Origin: Amycolatopsis benzoatilytica AK 16/65
GTDB lineage: Bacteria; Actinomycetota; Actinomycetes; Mycobacteriales; Pseudonocardiaceae
Direction: 5' to 3'
Assembly (NCBI RefSeq): GCF_000383915.1
Contig: NZ_KB912942.1
Coordinates: 4,431,039 to 4,495,038 of the forward strand
DNA: 64,000 bases
Every line of letters begins with the position of its first letter. Positions within the stretch are counted from its first letter, which is position 1. The notes beneath the pieces were generated by a model, which saw nothing but the letters and a program-made list of their open reading frames with translations, had not been told where the DNA came from and ran no database searches. Shown piece after piece: positions 42,674 through 51,715 of the stretch. The translations under genes were made by a program, and so were the position numbers.

Positions 42674-44295
42674 TGCAGCTTGGTGCGCAACACCTTTCCG
42701 GTCGCGTTGCGCGGCAGCTGGTCCAGGAACTCGACGTCGCGCGGCACCTTGTACCGGGCCAGATTCGCTTTCACGTACTCGCGGACGCCGTCCACGTCCA
42801 GCCTCGACCCTTCGGCCCGCACCACGAACGCCTTGAGCCGTTCGCCGAACTCCGCGTCCTCGACGCCGATCACCGCCGCTTCGAGCACGTCGTCCCGCTC
42901 CACCAGGAGGTTCTCCACCTCGATCGGGAACACGTTCTCACCGCCGGAGACGATCATCTCGTCGTCGCGGCCGTCGATGAACAACAGGCCGTCCTCGTCG
43001 AAATGCCCGACGTCGCCGCTGGAGAGCAAGCCGTCGATGATCTCCTTGTTCCGGCCGTCGGTGTAGCCGCCGAAGCTGAGCCCGCTGCCGACGAACACCC
43101 GCCCGGTCACGTTGGGCTCGGTGATCTTGCCGCCGAACTCGTCGTACAGCGCCACCCGGCAGCCGACCGGCGCACGCCCGACGGTGCCCGGGGCGCGCTT
43201 CCAGTCCTCCGGCGTCGCGACCGTCGCGACCGCGACTTCCGTTGAGCCGTAAAGGTTGTGCACCACGTCGCCGAACGCGGCGTTCGCCCGGTTGCCCAGA
43301 TCCGGCGACAGCGCGGAGCCGGCGACGAAGATGATTCGCAGGCACGAAGTGTCGTAGCGGTCGCGGACTTCCTGCGGCAGGTCGACGATGCGCTGCAGCA
43401 TCGTCGGCACCAGGATCAATGCGGTGCAGCGGTGCGCCGCGACGCCCTTGAGGGTCGCCTCGGGGTCGAACTTCCGGCGCAGCACGACCGTGCAGCCGAG
43501 CGCGAAGCTGAGGATGCACTGCGAGAGGCCGGTGGCGTGGAACAGCGGCGCACCCAGGAAGGTCGCTTCCCCGCTGCGCAGCGGGATCCGGTCGAGGAAC
43601 TGCGCGGACGCCAGCGCCGGGGTGTGCGGACGCGGCGCGCCCTTCGGGGTGCCGGTAGTGCCGCTGGTGAGCAGGATGAAGCCGCCGGCCTTGGCGGGCG
43701 GGGGCAGCGGCCGGTCGTCGGTGCTGGCGATGATCTCCGCCAGCACCGGGATCTCGTGCCCGGCCGGCTCGTCCACCCAGGCCAGGTAGCGCTCGACGTC
43801 GCCCTCTATCGCGTCCAGCAGCCCGGTGAACTCCTGGTCGTACACGAGCGCGGTGACCGCCTCGCGCTTCGCGACGTCGGCGAGCTGCGGTTTGGCGAAT
43901 CCGGTGTTCATCAGCAGCAGCCGCGCGCCGAGCTTGCCGGACGCGGCCATCGCGAGCACCAGGCCGCGGTGGTCGCGGCACAGCGCGGCGATCACCGAGC
44001 CCTGGCCGAGCCCGCGCTGGCGCCAAGCCCTGGCCAGCGCGTTCGACTGGTCGTCGAGCTGCTTGAAGGTGAGCGGACCGAGGTCGTCGACGATGCCGAC
44101 GGCGGTCGGGTCGCGCCGCGCGGCGATGTGGATCGCACCGGCGAACGGGCCGTACTTGCGGACCGCGACGAGCGACCGCAGGCCCTCGTCCACCCGCGGA
44201 AACGGCACCAGTCCGGCCCGGCACAGCACCTCGACGCTGCGCACGGTCTCGGTCAGCTTGCCGGCTACTTGTCCGGCCAGCTCGACCACGCTCAT
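42670..44295 (-). CDS. Acyl-CoA synthetase (AMP-binding, FadD-like)
   Basis: A 541-residue adenylate-forming enzyme that activates a carboxylic acid to its CoA thioester. Motif A3 is LLTSGTTGTPKGA, A5 NLYGSTE, A7 SSGDVGHFD, A8 IDGRDDEMIVSGGENVFP, and the A10 lysine is in PRNATGKVL. The N-terminal ~50 residues are an extension like that of mycobacterial FadD2/FadD12. Fatty acid activation is the most likely role. The aryl substrate of the tryptophan pathway is a less likely option, since it is 5 kb away and not co-transcribed. Confidence 0.88.
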   Translation of the reverse strand: MSVVELAGQVAGKLTETVRSVEVLCRAGLVPFPRVDEGLRSLVAVRKYGPFAGAIHIAARRDPTAVGIVDDLGPLTFKQLDDQSNALARAWRQRGLGQGSVIAALCRDHRGLVLAMAASGKLGARLLLMNTGFAKPQLADVAKREAVTALVYDQEFTGLLDAIEGDVERYLAWVDEPAGHEIPVLAEIIASTDDRPLPPPAKAGGFILLTSGTTGTPKGAPRPHTPALASAQFLDRIPLRSGEATFLGAPLFHATGLSQCILSFALGCTVVLRRKFDPEATLKGVAAHRCTALILVPTMLQRIVDLPQEVRDRYDTSCLRIIFVAGSALSPDLGNRANAAFGDVVHNLYGSTEVAVATVATPEDWKRAPGTVGRAPVGCRVALYDEFGGKITEPNVTGRVFVGSGLSFGGYTDGRNKEIIDGLLSSGDVGHFDEDGLLFIDGRDDEMIVSGGENVFPIEVENLLVERDDVLEAAVIGVEDAEFGERLKAFVVRAEGSRLDVDGVREYVKANLARYKVPRDVEFLDQLPRNATGKVLRTKLH

Positions 44296-44473
44296 CCGGG
44301 CACCTCCATTGCTGCGACGGGACTGCCCACGCCGCCGGATGCCGTACCGCCGGTATGGGAGTTACCCGACAGTAAACCAAGCGGGGCCGCCGAACACCAG
44401 ACGTCGGCCGTGCACTCCCTGGTGAACGCGGCGCGCGCCGGAAAGTGTCGGTGCCGGTGCGCACAATGTCCGA

Positions 44474-46168
44474 GTGCAGGTCATCACCGGCCGGGAGGAA
44501 GACTCCGGCTACACGATCGAAGGCCCTTCCGGGATCCTTCGCGGCCTCGCGCTGGCCGACTGGGCCGACGAGGTGCGCCGGCTGGAAGCCGCGGAGAGCC
44601 CGCGCTGGGTGCTGCCCTCGGCCGAGGAGGTGTACCCCGCGCTGGTCAAGGCCGGGGTGCGGCTAGGCCGGTGCCACGACCTCGCGCTCGCCGAGGGCCT
44701 GCTGCTCGCGCACGAGGGTCGCGAGGGCGAATCGCGCAGCCTGCGCGCGGCCTGGGCCAGGGCGAACGGGGAGCAAGCGCCGGACGACGGGCCAGCATTC
44801 GGCGAAGACGCGCAGCCCACCTTGTTCTCGCCGCGCGGACCTGGACTGCCGCCAGGCGTCACGGTCGTCGCGGCCGCCCGGCGCGTGCTGGCCGAGCAGG
44901 AGAAACGCGTCGCGGTCACCGATTCGCCGGGCCGGATGCGGCTGTTGCTCGCCGCGGAATCGGCGAGTGCGCTGGCGGCGGTCGAGATGTCCGCGGCCGG
45001 GCTGCCCTGGCGGGCCGAGCGGCACCTGAAACTGCTGGAGGAGCGGCTCGGGCCGCGGGTTCCGTCCGGGCAACGGCCGAAGGCGCTGGTCGAACTGGCC
45101 GAGAAAATCTCCGCCGCGCTCGGCGGCCGCCCGGTCAACCCGGACTCGTCGGCGAGCATCGTGCGCGCGCTCGGCCGGGAAGGCATCGAGATCCCGGCCG
45201 CGCGGAAGTACCTGCTGCAGGACATCGACCATCCGGCGGTCGCGCCGCTGCTGGAGTACAAGGAACTGTCCCGGCTGCATTCCGCGAACGGCTGGGCGTG
45301 GCTGGACGAGTGGATCGTCGACGGCCGCTTCCGCCCGCATTACGTCGTCGGCGGCGTGGTGTCCGGCCGCTGGGCCACCCGCGGCGGCGGCGCGCTGCAG
45401 ATCCCCCGCGTGCTGCGCTCGTGCGTTTGCGCCGATCCAGGCTGGAAACTCGTCGTCGCCGACGGCGCACAGCTGGAGCCGCGGGTCCTCACCGCGCTGT
45501 CCGGAGACCGTCGGCTCGCCGACGTCGCCGCCGCCACGGATCTGTACGCCCGGCTGGCCGAAGCACTGTTTTCCGGCACCCGCTACGTCCCGCTCCGCCC
45601 GGGAGACACCCGAGACGACCGGTCTCGCGCGAAAATCGCCATGCTGTCCGCGATGTACGGCGGCACGTCCGGCGAAGCCGGGCCGCTGCTGGCACTGCTG
45701 CGCCAGCGTTTCCCGGACGCGGTGTCCTATGTGGAGCACGCGGCGGCAGCGGGCGAACGCGGCGAACGCGTCCGGTCGAGGCTCGGCCGCACCTCGCCCG
45801 CCCCGTCCGACGCGTGGCGCGCCCTCACCGGCGGACTCTCCGACGACGAAGCGACCGAGACCCGAGCCCGCCGAGCCTCCCGCAGCTGGGGAAGGTTCAC
45901 CCGGAACTTCGTGGTACAGGCCAGCGCGGCCGACCTGACCGCGGTCCTGCTGGCCACCCTGCGCGGCCGCCTGCCCGCCCCGGCGCACCTGGTGTTCTTC
46001 CTGCACGACGAGGTCATCGTGCACACTCCGGCCGAACTGGCCGGCGAGGTCGCGGAGATCGTGGAAGCGGCGATCCAGGAATCCGCCCGGCTGGTCTTCG
46101 GCGAATCCTGCCCGGTGCGATTCCCGATGCACGCCACCCCGGTGGACAGCTACGCCGAAGCCAAGTGA
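44474..46168 (+). CDS. Compact family-A DNA polymerase
   Basis: A 564-residue DNA polymerase I relative without the 5' nuclease, of the kind annotated in actinomycetes as bifunctional 3'-5' exonuclease/DNA polymerase. Palm motif A is VVADGAQLEPRVL (Asp330), where PolA has DYSQIELR; motif B includes RSRAKIAMLSAMYGG (Lys387, Tyr395); motif C is HDE at 511-513. The N-terminal ~200 residues lack an obvious DEDD exonuclease set, so proofreading is doubtful. The start is GTG 44474. It probably acts in repair beside the normal PolA encoded elsewhere. Confidence 0.86.
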   Translation: MQVITGREEDSGYTIEGPSGILRGLALADWADEVRRLEAAESPRWVLPSAEEVYPALVKAGVRLGRCHDLALAEGLLLAHEGREGESRSLRAAWARANGEQAPDDGPAFGEDAQPTLFSPRGPGLPPGVTVVAAARRVLAEQEKRVAVTDSPGRMRLLLAAESASALAAVEMSAAGLPWRAERHLKLLEERLGPRVPSGQRPKALVELAEKISAALGGRPVNPDSSASIVRALGREGIEIPAARKYLLQDIDHPAVAPLLEYKELSRLHSANGWAWLDEWIVDGRFRPHYVVGGVVSGRWATRGGGALQIPRVLRSCVCADPGWKLVVADGAQLEPRVLTALSGDRRLADVAAATDLYARLAEALFSGTRYVPLRPGDTRDDRSRAKIAMLSAMYGGTSGEAGPLLALLRQRFPDAVSYVEHAAAAGERGERVRSRLGRTSPAPSDAWRALTGGLSDDEATETRARRASRSWGRFTRNFVVQASAADLTAVLLATLRGRLPAPAHLVFFLHDEVIVHTPAELAGEVAEIVEAAIQESARLVFGESCPVRFPMHATPVDSYAEAK

Positions 46169-46221
46169 TCGCCGCGCTCCTGCCGGGCAACGTCCGGGAG
46201 CCAACTGCACGCGAAGCGACG

Positions 46222-49200
46222 TCAGGCCATCGCCTCGTCCAGCGCCTTCGTGATGCGCTTCAACGACACTGGCCGCGCCGTCCCCAGGGTCTGGGCGAAG
46301 AAGCTCACCCGCAGCTCTTCGATCATCCACCGCACCTCCGCCAGCGCCGGCGAAGACGTGCCGGGCGGCAGTTCGGCCAGCGCGTCGCGGTATTCCTTGG
46401 TGATCCACGCGACGTCGGCCATCCGTTGCAGGTCGCGGGTCGGCTCGGTCGGCAGTTTCTCCAGCCGGCGCTCGATGCCGCGCAGGTAACGGACCACATT
46501 GGACAGTCGGTCCGCGCCGGTCCCGGCGACGAAGCCCGGGTGCACCAGGCCGGTCAGCTGGGCCCGGATGTCGGCCAGCGACTCGGCCGGGCCCCGGGTG
46601 TCGGGCAGCTTCGTCTCGACGTCGTTGGCCGCGCGCAGGATCCGCTCGACCTGGGTCAGCACTTCCAGCACCTTCGGGTTCAGGCCGGCGCGTACCTTCT
46701 CCAGCAGCGCCGCGAACCCTGCCTCGTCCCAGACCGGGCCGCCGGCTTCGGCCATCAGCGCGTCCACCGCGCAGTCGACGCAGTCCTCCAGCAGCGCGGC
46801 GACGCTGCCGTGCGGGTTGCTGTTCAGCACGAGCTTCGACGAGTTCGACAGCGACCTCGTGATGAACTTCATCGGCGAGTTCAGGTTCAGCCGCAGCATC
46901 CGCCGCGTTCCGGACCACATCGCGTGCTGCTGCTGGGCGGGCGTGTCGAGCAGCCGGACGGCCACCGAACTGCCCTCGTCGACGAGCGCCGGGTACGCCT
47001 TCACGTCGTGGCCGCGCTGGGTCGAAGCGAACACCTTCGGCAGTTCGCCGAACGACGGCCGCACCAGGCCGGCCTTCTCGATGCTGTTGGCGGCCTTGGA
47101 AATCGTCTCCCGCACCTTCGGCGCGAGGCGGAGTTTCAGCGCTTCCAGGTCCTTGCCCTCGGCCACCCGCTTGCCGCGCTCGTCCACCACCCGGAAGGTC
47201 ATCCGCAGGTGGTCCGGCACTGTCGTGAGGTCCCACGCCGAATGCGGCACGTCGACGCCGCGCAGGGTGTGCAGCTCGTCGCCGAGCACGTCGAGCAGCG
47301 GGCCGTCCGAAGGGGACATCCCCTTCAGCGCCTCGGCCGCGGTGTCCGGTGCCGGGACGAAGTTGCGCCGCAACGCCTTCGGCAGCGACTTGATCAGCTG
47401 GGTCGCGAGCTCACCGCGCAGGCCGGGCACCTGCCAGTCGAAACCCTCGGGCGTCACCTGGTTCAGCACCGGCAGCGGCAGGTGCACCGTCACCCCGTCG
47501 GCGTCCGCGCCCGGCTCGAACTGGTAGGTGAGATTGAAGACCTGATCGCCCTGCGTCCATGAGTCCGGGTAGTCCGCTTCGCTGACTCCGCCGGCGATCT
47601 CGTTGATCAGCATGGACTTTTCGAACGAAAGCAGGTCCGGCTCGGTTCGCCGCGCCTTCTTCCACCAGGTGTCGAAATGCCGCACCGAGACCACGTCGTC
47701 CGGCACCCGCGCGTCGTAGAACTCGTACAGCGTCTGGTCGTCCACCAGGATGTCGCGCCGCCGGGCGCGGTTCTCCAGGTCCTCGACCTCGTCCAGCAGC
47801 GCGCGGTTCTCGGCGAAGAACCGGTGGTTCGTGTGCCAGTCGCCCTCCACCAGGGCATGCCGGATGAACAGCGCGCGGGAGATCTCCGGGTCTATCCGGC
47901 CGAAGTTCACCCGCCGGTCCGCGACCAGCGGCACGCCGTACAGCGTCACCTTCTCGGTCGCCATCGCCGCGCCCTGCTTGCGCTCCCAGTGCGGCTCCGA
48001 ATACGAGCGCTTCACCACGTGCGCGGCCAGCGGCTCGACCCATTCCGGCTCGATCCGCGCGTTCACCCGGGCCCACAGCCGCGAGGTTTCCACCAGCTCG
48101 GCCGACATCACCCAGCGGGGCTGCTTCTTGAACAGCGCCGAGCCGGGGAACACTCCGAACCGGGCCCCGCGCGCGCCGAGGTAGTCGCCCTTCGCCGGAT
48201 CCTTCAGCCCGATGTGCGAGAGCAGCCCGGAAATCAGCGCCGTGTGCACCTGCTGTGGCTCGGCCGGGGTCGTGCTGAGCGTGATGCCGAGCGGTTTGGC
48301 GAGCTGTCGCAGCTGGCCGAAGATGTCCTGCCATTCGCGGATCCGCAGGTAGTTCAGGTACTCGGCGCGGCACATCCGGCGGAACTGGTTGCCGGTGAGC
48401 GTTTTCTGCTGCTCGCTGACGTACTCCCACAGGTTGAGGTAGGCCAGGAAGTCCGAGGTCGGATCGGCGAACCGGGCGTGCTGCGCGTCGGCCGCCTGCT
48501 GCTTCTCCGCCGGCCGCTCCCGCGGGTCCTGAATGGACAGCGCGGCGGCGATGATCATCACCTCGCGCACGCAGCCGTTCCGCGCCGCTTCCAGCACCAT
48601 CCGGCCCATCCGCGGGTCCACCGGCAGCAGCGCGAGCTTCCGGCCGACCTCTGTCAGCTTCGAGGAATCGCCGGTTTCGAACGCACCGAGTTCCTGCAGC
48701 AGCTGCACGCCGTCGGCGACCTGGCGGCGATCCGGCGGCTCGACGAACGGGAACGCCGCCATGTCGCCGAGGCCGAGCGAGGTCATCTGCAAGATCACCG
48801 ACGCCAGGTTCGTGCGGAGGATCTCCGGGTCGGTGAACTCCGGCCGGGATTCGAAGTCCTCTTCGGAGTACAGCCGGACGCAGATGCCGTCCGAGGTCCG
48901 GCCGCAGCGGCCCTTCCGCTGGTTCGCGGACGCCTGCGAAACCGCCTCGATCGGCAGCCGCTGCACTTTGGTGCGGTGGCTGTAGCGCGAGATGCGCGCG
49001 GTGCCCGGATCGATCACGTACTTGATGCCGGGCACGGTCAGCGACGTCTCGGCGACGTTCGTGGCCAGCACGATCCGCCGTCCGGCGTGCGACTGGAACA
49101 CCCGGTGCTGGTCGGCGGCCGACAACCGCGCGTACAGCGGCAGCACCTCGGTATTGCGCAGTTCCAGCCGGTTCAGCACGTCCGCGGTGTCGCGGATTTC

Positions 49201-50097
49201 GCGCTCGCCGGAGAGGAAGACGAGGATGTCGCCCGGGCCTTCGGCGGACAGCTCCTGCACCGCGTCGGCGATCGCCTGCGTCTGGTCGCGGTCCGCGTCC
49301 CCTTCGGGATCGTCCGGGTCCGCCAGCGGCCGGTAGCGCACCTCGACCGGGTACGTGCGGCCGGAGACCTCGACGATCGGCGCGTCGTCGAAGTGCCGGG
49401 AGAACCGCTCCGGGTCGATCGTCGCCGAGGTGATGACGACCTTGAGGTCGGGACGGCGCGGCAGCAACTGCTTGAGGTAGCCGAGGATGAAGTCGATGTT
49501 GAGGCTGCGCTCGTGCGCCTCGTCGATGATCAGCGTGTCGTACTGGCGCAGCATCCGGTCGGTCTGGATCTCGGCCAGCAGGATGCCGTCGGTCATCAGC
49601 TTGACCAGGGTGTCCTGGCCGGAATGGTCGGTGAACCGGACCTTGTAGCCGACGGTGTCGCCGAGTTCGGTCTTGAGCTCGCTGGCGATCCGGTCGGCGA
49701 CCGTGCGCGCGGCCAGCCGGCGCGGCTGGGTGTGCCCGATCTGCCCGCGCACGCCGCGGCCCAGCTCGAGGCAGATCTTCGGCAGCTGGGTGGTTTTGCC
49801 CGACCCGGTCTCCCCCGCGACGATGACCACCTGGTGGTCGCGGATCGCCTCGCCGATCTCGTCCTTGAGCTTGCTGACCGGCAGCTCTTCCGGGTACTCG
49901 ATCTTCGGCACGCTCTCGCGGCGCTGCAGCACGCGCAGCTGCGCGGTCTCGATGTCGGCAGCGATCCGGCCGGCCGCTTCCTGCGGGTCACGTGCGCGAC
50001 GGGCCCCGTCGAGGCGGCGGCGCAGGCGGTGCTCGTCGCGCAGCGTCAGCTCGGGGAGCTGGGCGCGCAGCGCCGCGAAGGGAGATGGAGTGGACAT
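46222..50097 (-). CDS. hrpA: HrpA-type DEAH-box ATP-dependent RNA helicase
   Basis: A 1291-residue helicase, close to the 1300 residues of Escherichia coli HrpA. Walker A is GETGSGKT at 95-102, the DEAH box at 192-195, motif III SATIDPERF, and motif VI QRKGRCGR. The HA2/OB-fold part follows, then the long DUF3418-type C-terminal region. HrpA helps free stalled ribosomes and process mRNAs. ATG 50097 is preceded, thirteen bases away, by TATCCT on the minus strand, a plausible -10. The frame stays open upstream, but those residues are not conserved-looking. Confidence 0.95.
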   Translation of the reverse strand: MSTPSPFAALRAQLPELTLRDEHRLRRRLDGARRARDPQEAAGRIAADIETAQLRVLQRRESVPKIEYPEELPVSKLKDEIGEAIRDHQVVIVAGETGSGKTTQLPKICLELGRGVRGQIGHTQPRRLAARTVADRIASELKTELGDTVGYKVRFTDHSGQDTLVKLMTDGILLAEIQTDRMLRQYDTLIIDEAHERSLNIDFILGYLKQLLPRRPDLKVVITSATIDPERFSRHFDDAPIVEVSGRTYPVEVRYRPLADPDDPEGDADRDQTQAIADAVQELSAEGPGDILVFLSGEREIRDTADVLNRLELRNTEVLPLYARLSAADQHRVFQSHAGRRIVLATNVAETSLTVPGIKYVIDPGTARISRYSHRTKVQRLPIEAVSQASANQRKGRCGRTSDGICVRLYSEEDFESRPEFTDPEILRTNLASVILQMTSLGLGDMAAFPFVEPPDRRQVADGVQLLQELGAFETGDSSKLTEVGRKLALLPVDPRMGRMVLEAARNGCVREVMIIAAALSIQDPRERPAEKQQAADAQHARFADPTSDFLAYLNLWEYVSEQQKTLTGNQFRRMCRAEYLNYLRIREWQDIFGQLRQLAKPLGITLSTTPAEPQQVHTALISGLLSHIGLKDPAKGDYLGARGARFGVFPGSALFKKQPRWVMSAELVETSRLWARVNARIEPEWVEPLAAHVVKRSYSEPHWERKQGAAMATEKVTLYGVPLVADRRVNFGRIDPEISRALFIRHALVEGDWHTNHRFFAENRALLDEVEDLENRARRRDILVDDQTLYEFYDARVPDDVVSVRHFDTWWKKARRTEPDLLSFEKSMLINEIAGGVSEADYPDSWTQGDQVFNLTYQFEPGADADGVTVHLPLPVLNQVTPEGFDWQVPGLRGELATQLIKSLPKALRRNFVPAPDTAAEALKGMSPSDGPLLDVLGDELHTLRGVDVPHSAWDLTTVPDHLRMTFRVVDERGKRVAEGKDLEALKLRLAPKVRETISKAANSIEKAGLVRPSFGELPKVFASTQRGHDVKAYPALVDEGSSVAVRLLDTPAQQQHAMWSGTRRMLRLNLNSPMKFITRSLSNSSKLVLNSNPHGSVAALLEDCVDCAVDALMAEAGGPVWDEAGFAALLEKVRAGLNPKVLEVLTQVERILRAANDVETKLPDTRGPAESLADIRAQLTGLVHPGFVAGTGADRLSNVVRYLRGIERRLEKLPTEPTRDLQRMADVAWITKEYRDALAELPPGTSSPALAEVRWMIEELRVSFFAQTLGTARPVSLKRITKALDEAMA

Positions 50098-50312
50098 ACT
50101 TGGGACAAGGATAGTCGGCCGCGAGCGCGGTCGCTTCCGAATATGCCCGGGGCGACAGTCCGGGCCGGCGAGGGCGGCGGCCGGACCCTTGCCCGCGAGA
50201 TCCCGCAAGCGGCTGCCTGCCCTCGACCGAGGCTGGCCGCCGCTCGCCGGACTTCGCGGGCCGGCAGGCGACGAGACATCGTCGGCTCGTCACCGCCGCG
50301 CACCGGCCGCGG

Positions 50313-50783
50313 TCAGGCGCGGGGGCCGCCGGCGGGCGGGTAGCCGCCCTGCTGCGGGTACTGCGGCCCGCCCTGCTGCGGGTACTGGGTCTGGCCGAAC
50401 TGCTGACCCGGCGGAGGAACCTGGCCCGGCTGTCCGCCGAACTGGGCCTGCTGTCCGTACGGCGGCTGCGCGCCGAACTGGCCGGGCTGGCCGTACTGTC
50501 CGGGCTGCGCCGGCTGTCCCGGCGGCGGGAACTGCTGGCCCTGCGCGAACTGGCCCTGCGCGGCCGCGGTGTGGTCGAACTGGTTCTCTCCGTTGCCCTT
50601 CGACCGCTTCGCGAGGACGAACTGCAGCCCGATCAGCACGAGCCCGGCGAAGCCGAGCACCAGGCCGAACACCGGCTGCATGTCGTCGGCCCAGGCGATG
50701 ATCCGGAACTCGATCTTCGCCAGCCGCAGCAGCAGCGAGCCGAAGCCGAGGAACACGAACAGTCCACCGATTCTGGCCAGCAT
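50313..50783 (-). CDS. Two-helix membrane protein with PGQ-rich tail
   Basis: A 156-residue protein with two transmembrane segments (~4-20, FVFLGFGSLLL; ~36-57, PVFGLVLGFAGLVLIGLQFVL) and a long, flexible tail of proline, glycine and glutamine (repeats like QPGQYGQPGQFG and YPQQGG). The tail is probably cytoplasmic and disordered, as in many actinomycete envelope proteins. AAGGAGAT upstream of the ATG is a strong ribosome binding site. No function is known to me. Confidence 0.78.
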   Translation of the reverse strand: MLARIGGLFVFLGFGSLLLRLAKIEFRIIAWADDMQPVFGLVLGFAGLVLIGLQFVLAKRSKGNGENQFDHTAAAQGQFAQGQQFPPPGQPAQPGQYGQPGQFGAQPPYGQQAQFGGQPGQVPPPGQQFGQTQYPQQGGPQYPQQGGYPPAGGPRA

Positions 50784-50925
50784 GACGGATCTCCTTACAC
50801 ACGCGAGGACGGGGAGTCCACGGGCCCGTCCCCCCAGTGAGGTCCGGCGTGGAGCCCGAACGCTAAAGCGCCCGCGCCTCCGGCCGCCGCGTTTTGGCCG
50901 AAGCGTTACCGACCGTGACCATCAG

Positions 50926-51078
50926 TCATCGGACGGGTGCGGTGCGCTTCTCCGAGCCGACCAGCTTGACGGGCAGCAACCAGGTCAAGCGGTCCGAACG
51001 GAGTACCGCCAGCGGTCCGATCACTGCCAGCAGCAGCACGTACCCGATCGCGCGGCCCGACCAGACGGGGGGCGAGCA
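50926..51078 (-). pseudogene. Possible membrane-protein 3' remnant
   Basis: The frame ending at 50926 encodes GRAIGYVLLLAVIGPLAVL followed by RSDRLTWLLPVKLVGSEK, which looks like the last transmembrane helix and tail of a membrane protein. Its upstream continuation is pure repeat translation. On the far side of the array another frame reads MGIVVLEDLLLALYPAVNTS. I infer that the array interrupted and frame-shifted one gene, but there is no direct proof and both halves may be chance. Confidence 0.3.
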
Positions 51079-51080
51079 CC

Positions 51081-51187
51081 CCAATGTGGCATTGGGTGCG
51101 TCGCATGCAACCAATGCCACATTGGGTGCGTCGCATGCAACCAATGCCACATTGGGTGCGTCGCATGCACCCAATGTGGCATTGGGG
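51081..51187. repeat. Tandem array of four 15-bp palindromes, 30-bp period
   Basis: CCAATG-NNN-CATTGG occurs at 51081-51095, 51111-51125, 51141-51155 and 51171-51185. The centres are TGG, CCA, CCA and TGG, and the spacers GGTGCGTCGCATGCA are nearly identical. The period is exactly 30 bases, about three helical turns, so all sites would face one side of the helix. Both strands translate to repeats such as GASHATNATL on the plus strand. The sequence resembles interspersed palindromes I recall from Amycolatopsis genomes. Confidence 0.85.
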
Positions 51188-51284
51188 CGAGGTATTGACA
51201 GCCGGGTACAGCGCGAGGAGCAGGTCCTCCAGCACCACGATGCCCATATCAGGCCGGGACGGCATCCGCGGGGAAGCGAAGTAC

Positions 51285-51629
51285 TCAGCGATCAGGTGGA
51301 GCGCGTGCGGCGGCAGGCAACCGGGCGCGGTCGAGTTCGACCGGCGGGGCGGCGGGGCGGCGGAGCGGCGGGGCGGTGGAGAACGCGACAGCGCACCAGG
51401 TCGGCCGCGAAAGCCGGATCTCGCCTGGAGCGTCGGCGATCGGCAGCGGGTGCGCCGCGGCGAGATGCGGACCCTGCTCCTGCGACAGTGCCGGTTCGGG
51501 GTCGTGCGGATGCGACCGCGCCGGAGCCGGTCCGGCAACGGCCACGCCGAGCAGGAGCAGCAGCGCGGCCAGCAGCACGATGCGGATCGACCGGCGCTGC
51601 GGCGCGGACGCGTCGTGAGCAGCAGTCAT
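51285..51629 (-). CDS. Possible small exported protein
   Basis: A 114-residue frame starts MTAAHDASAPQRRSIRI, continues into a leucine- and valine-rich stretch (LLAALLLLLGVAVAG, ~18-32), then PAPARSHPHDPEPA, giving a good signal-peptide or membrane-anchor shape. The first ~85 residues look protein-like; the last ~30 are proline and arginine rich and may be frame-shifted. There is only a weak ribosome binding site. It is either a real small exported protein or the 5' part of the broken gene discussed for 50926-51078. Confidence 0.35.
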   Translation of the reverse strand: MTAAHDASAPQRRSIRIVLLAALLLLLGVAVAGPAPARSHPHDPEPALSQEQGPHLAAAHPLPIADAPGEIRLSRPTWCAVAFSTAPPLRRPAAPPVELDRARLPAAARAPPDR

Positions 51630-51701
51630 CTCGAGCCCGAGTTCACCAGGTCTTTAACATCACCCGTTGAGTCCATAATGGACGGATTGGTGGCACCCGG
51701 C

Positions 51702-51715
51702 TATCCTGCCGAACC
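51702..51715 (+). promoter_or_regulatory. -10 box, near-leaderless start
   Basis: TATCCT at 51702-51707 stands nine bases before the ATG at 51716. Transcription would begin a few bases before or at the start codon. No Shine-Dalgarno sequence is seen, which supports a leaderless transcript. Confidence 0.4.

Larger units (their letters stand above)
50784..51715. other. Gene-poor stretch with palindrome array
   Basis: This ~930-bp interval holds the tandem palindrome array, a possible small exported protein gene and remnants of what may have been a membrane-protein gene, each described separately. No other gene is supported; several long frames here only translate the repeats. Confidence 0.5.

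Noticed and set aside
51081..51187. CRISPR array
   Set aside because: The spacers are as identical as the repeats, each unit is a palindrome, and no cas gene is present.
50906..51538. Long minus-strand frame with CMRRTQCGIG-type repeats as a protein gene
   Set aside because: The repeats come from the DNA palindromes; the frame has no ribosome binding site, and other frames give equally repetitive text.
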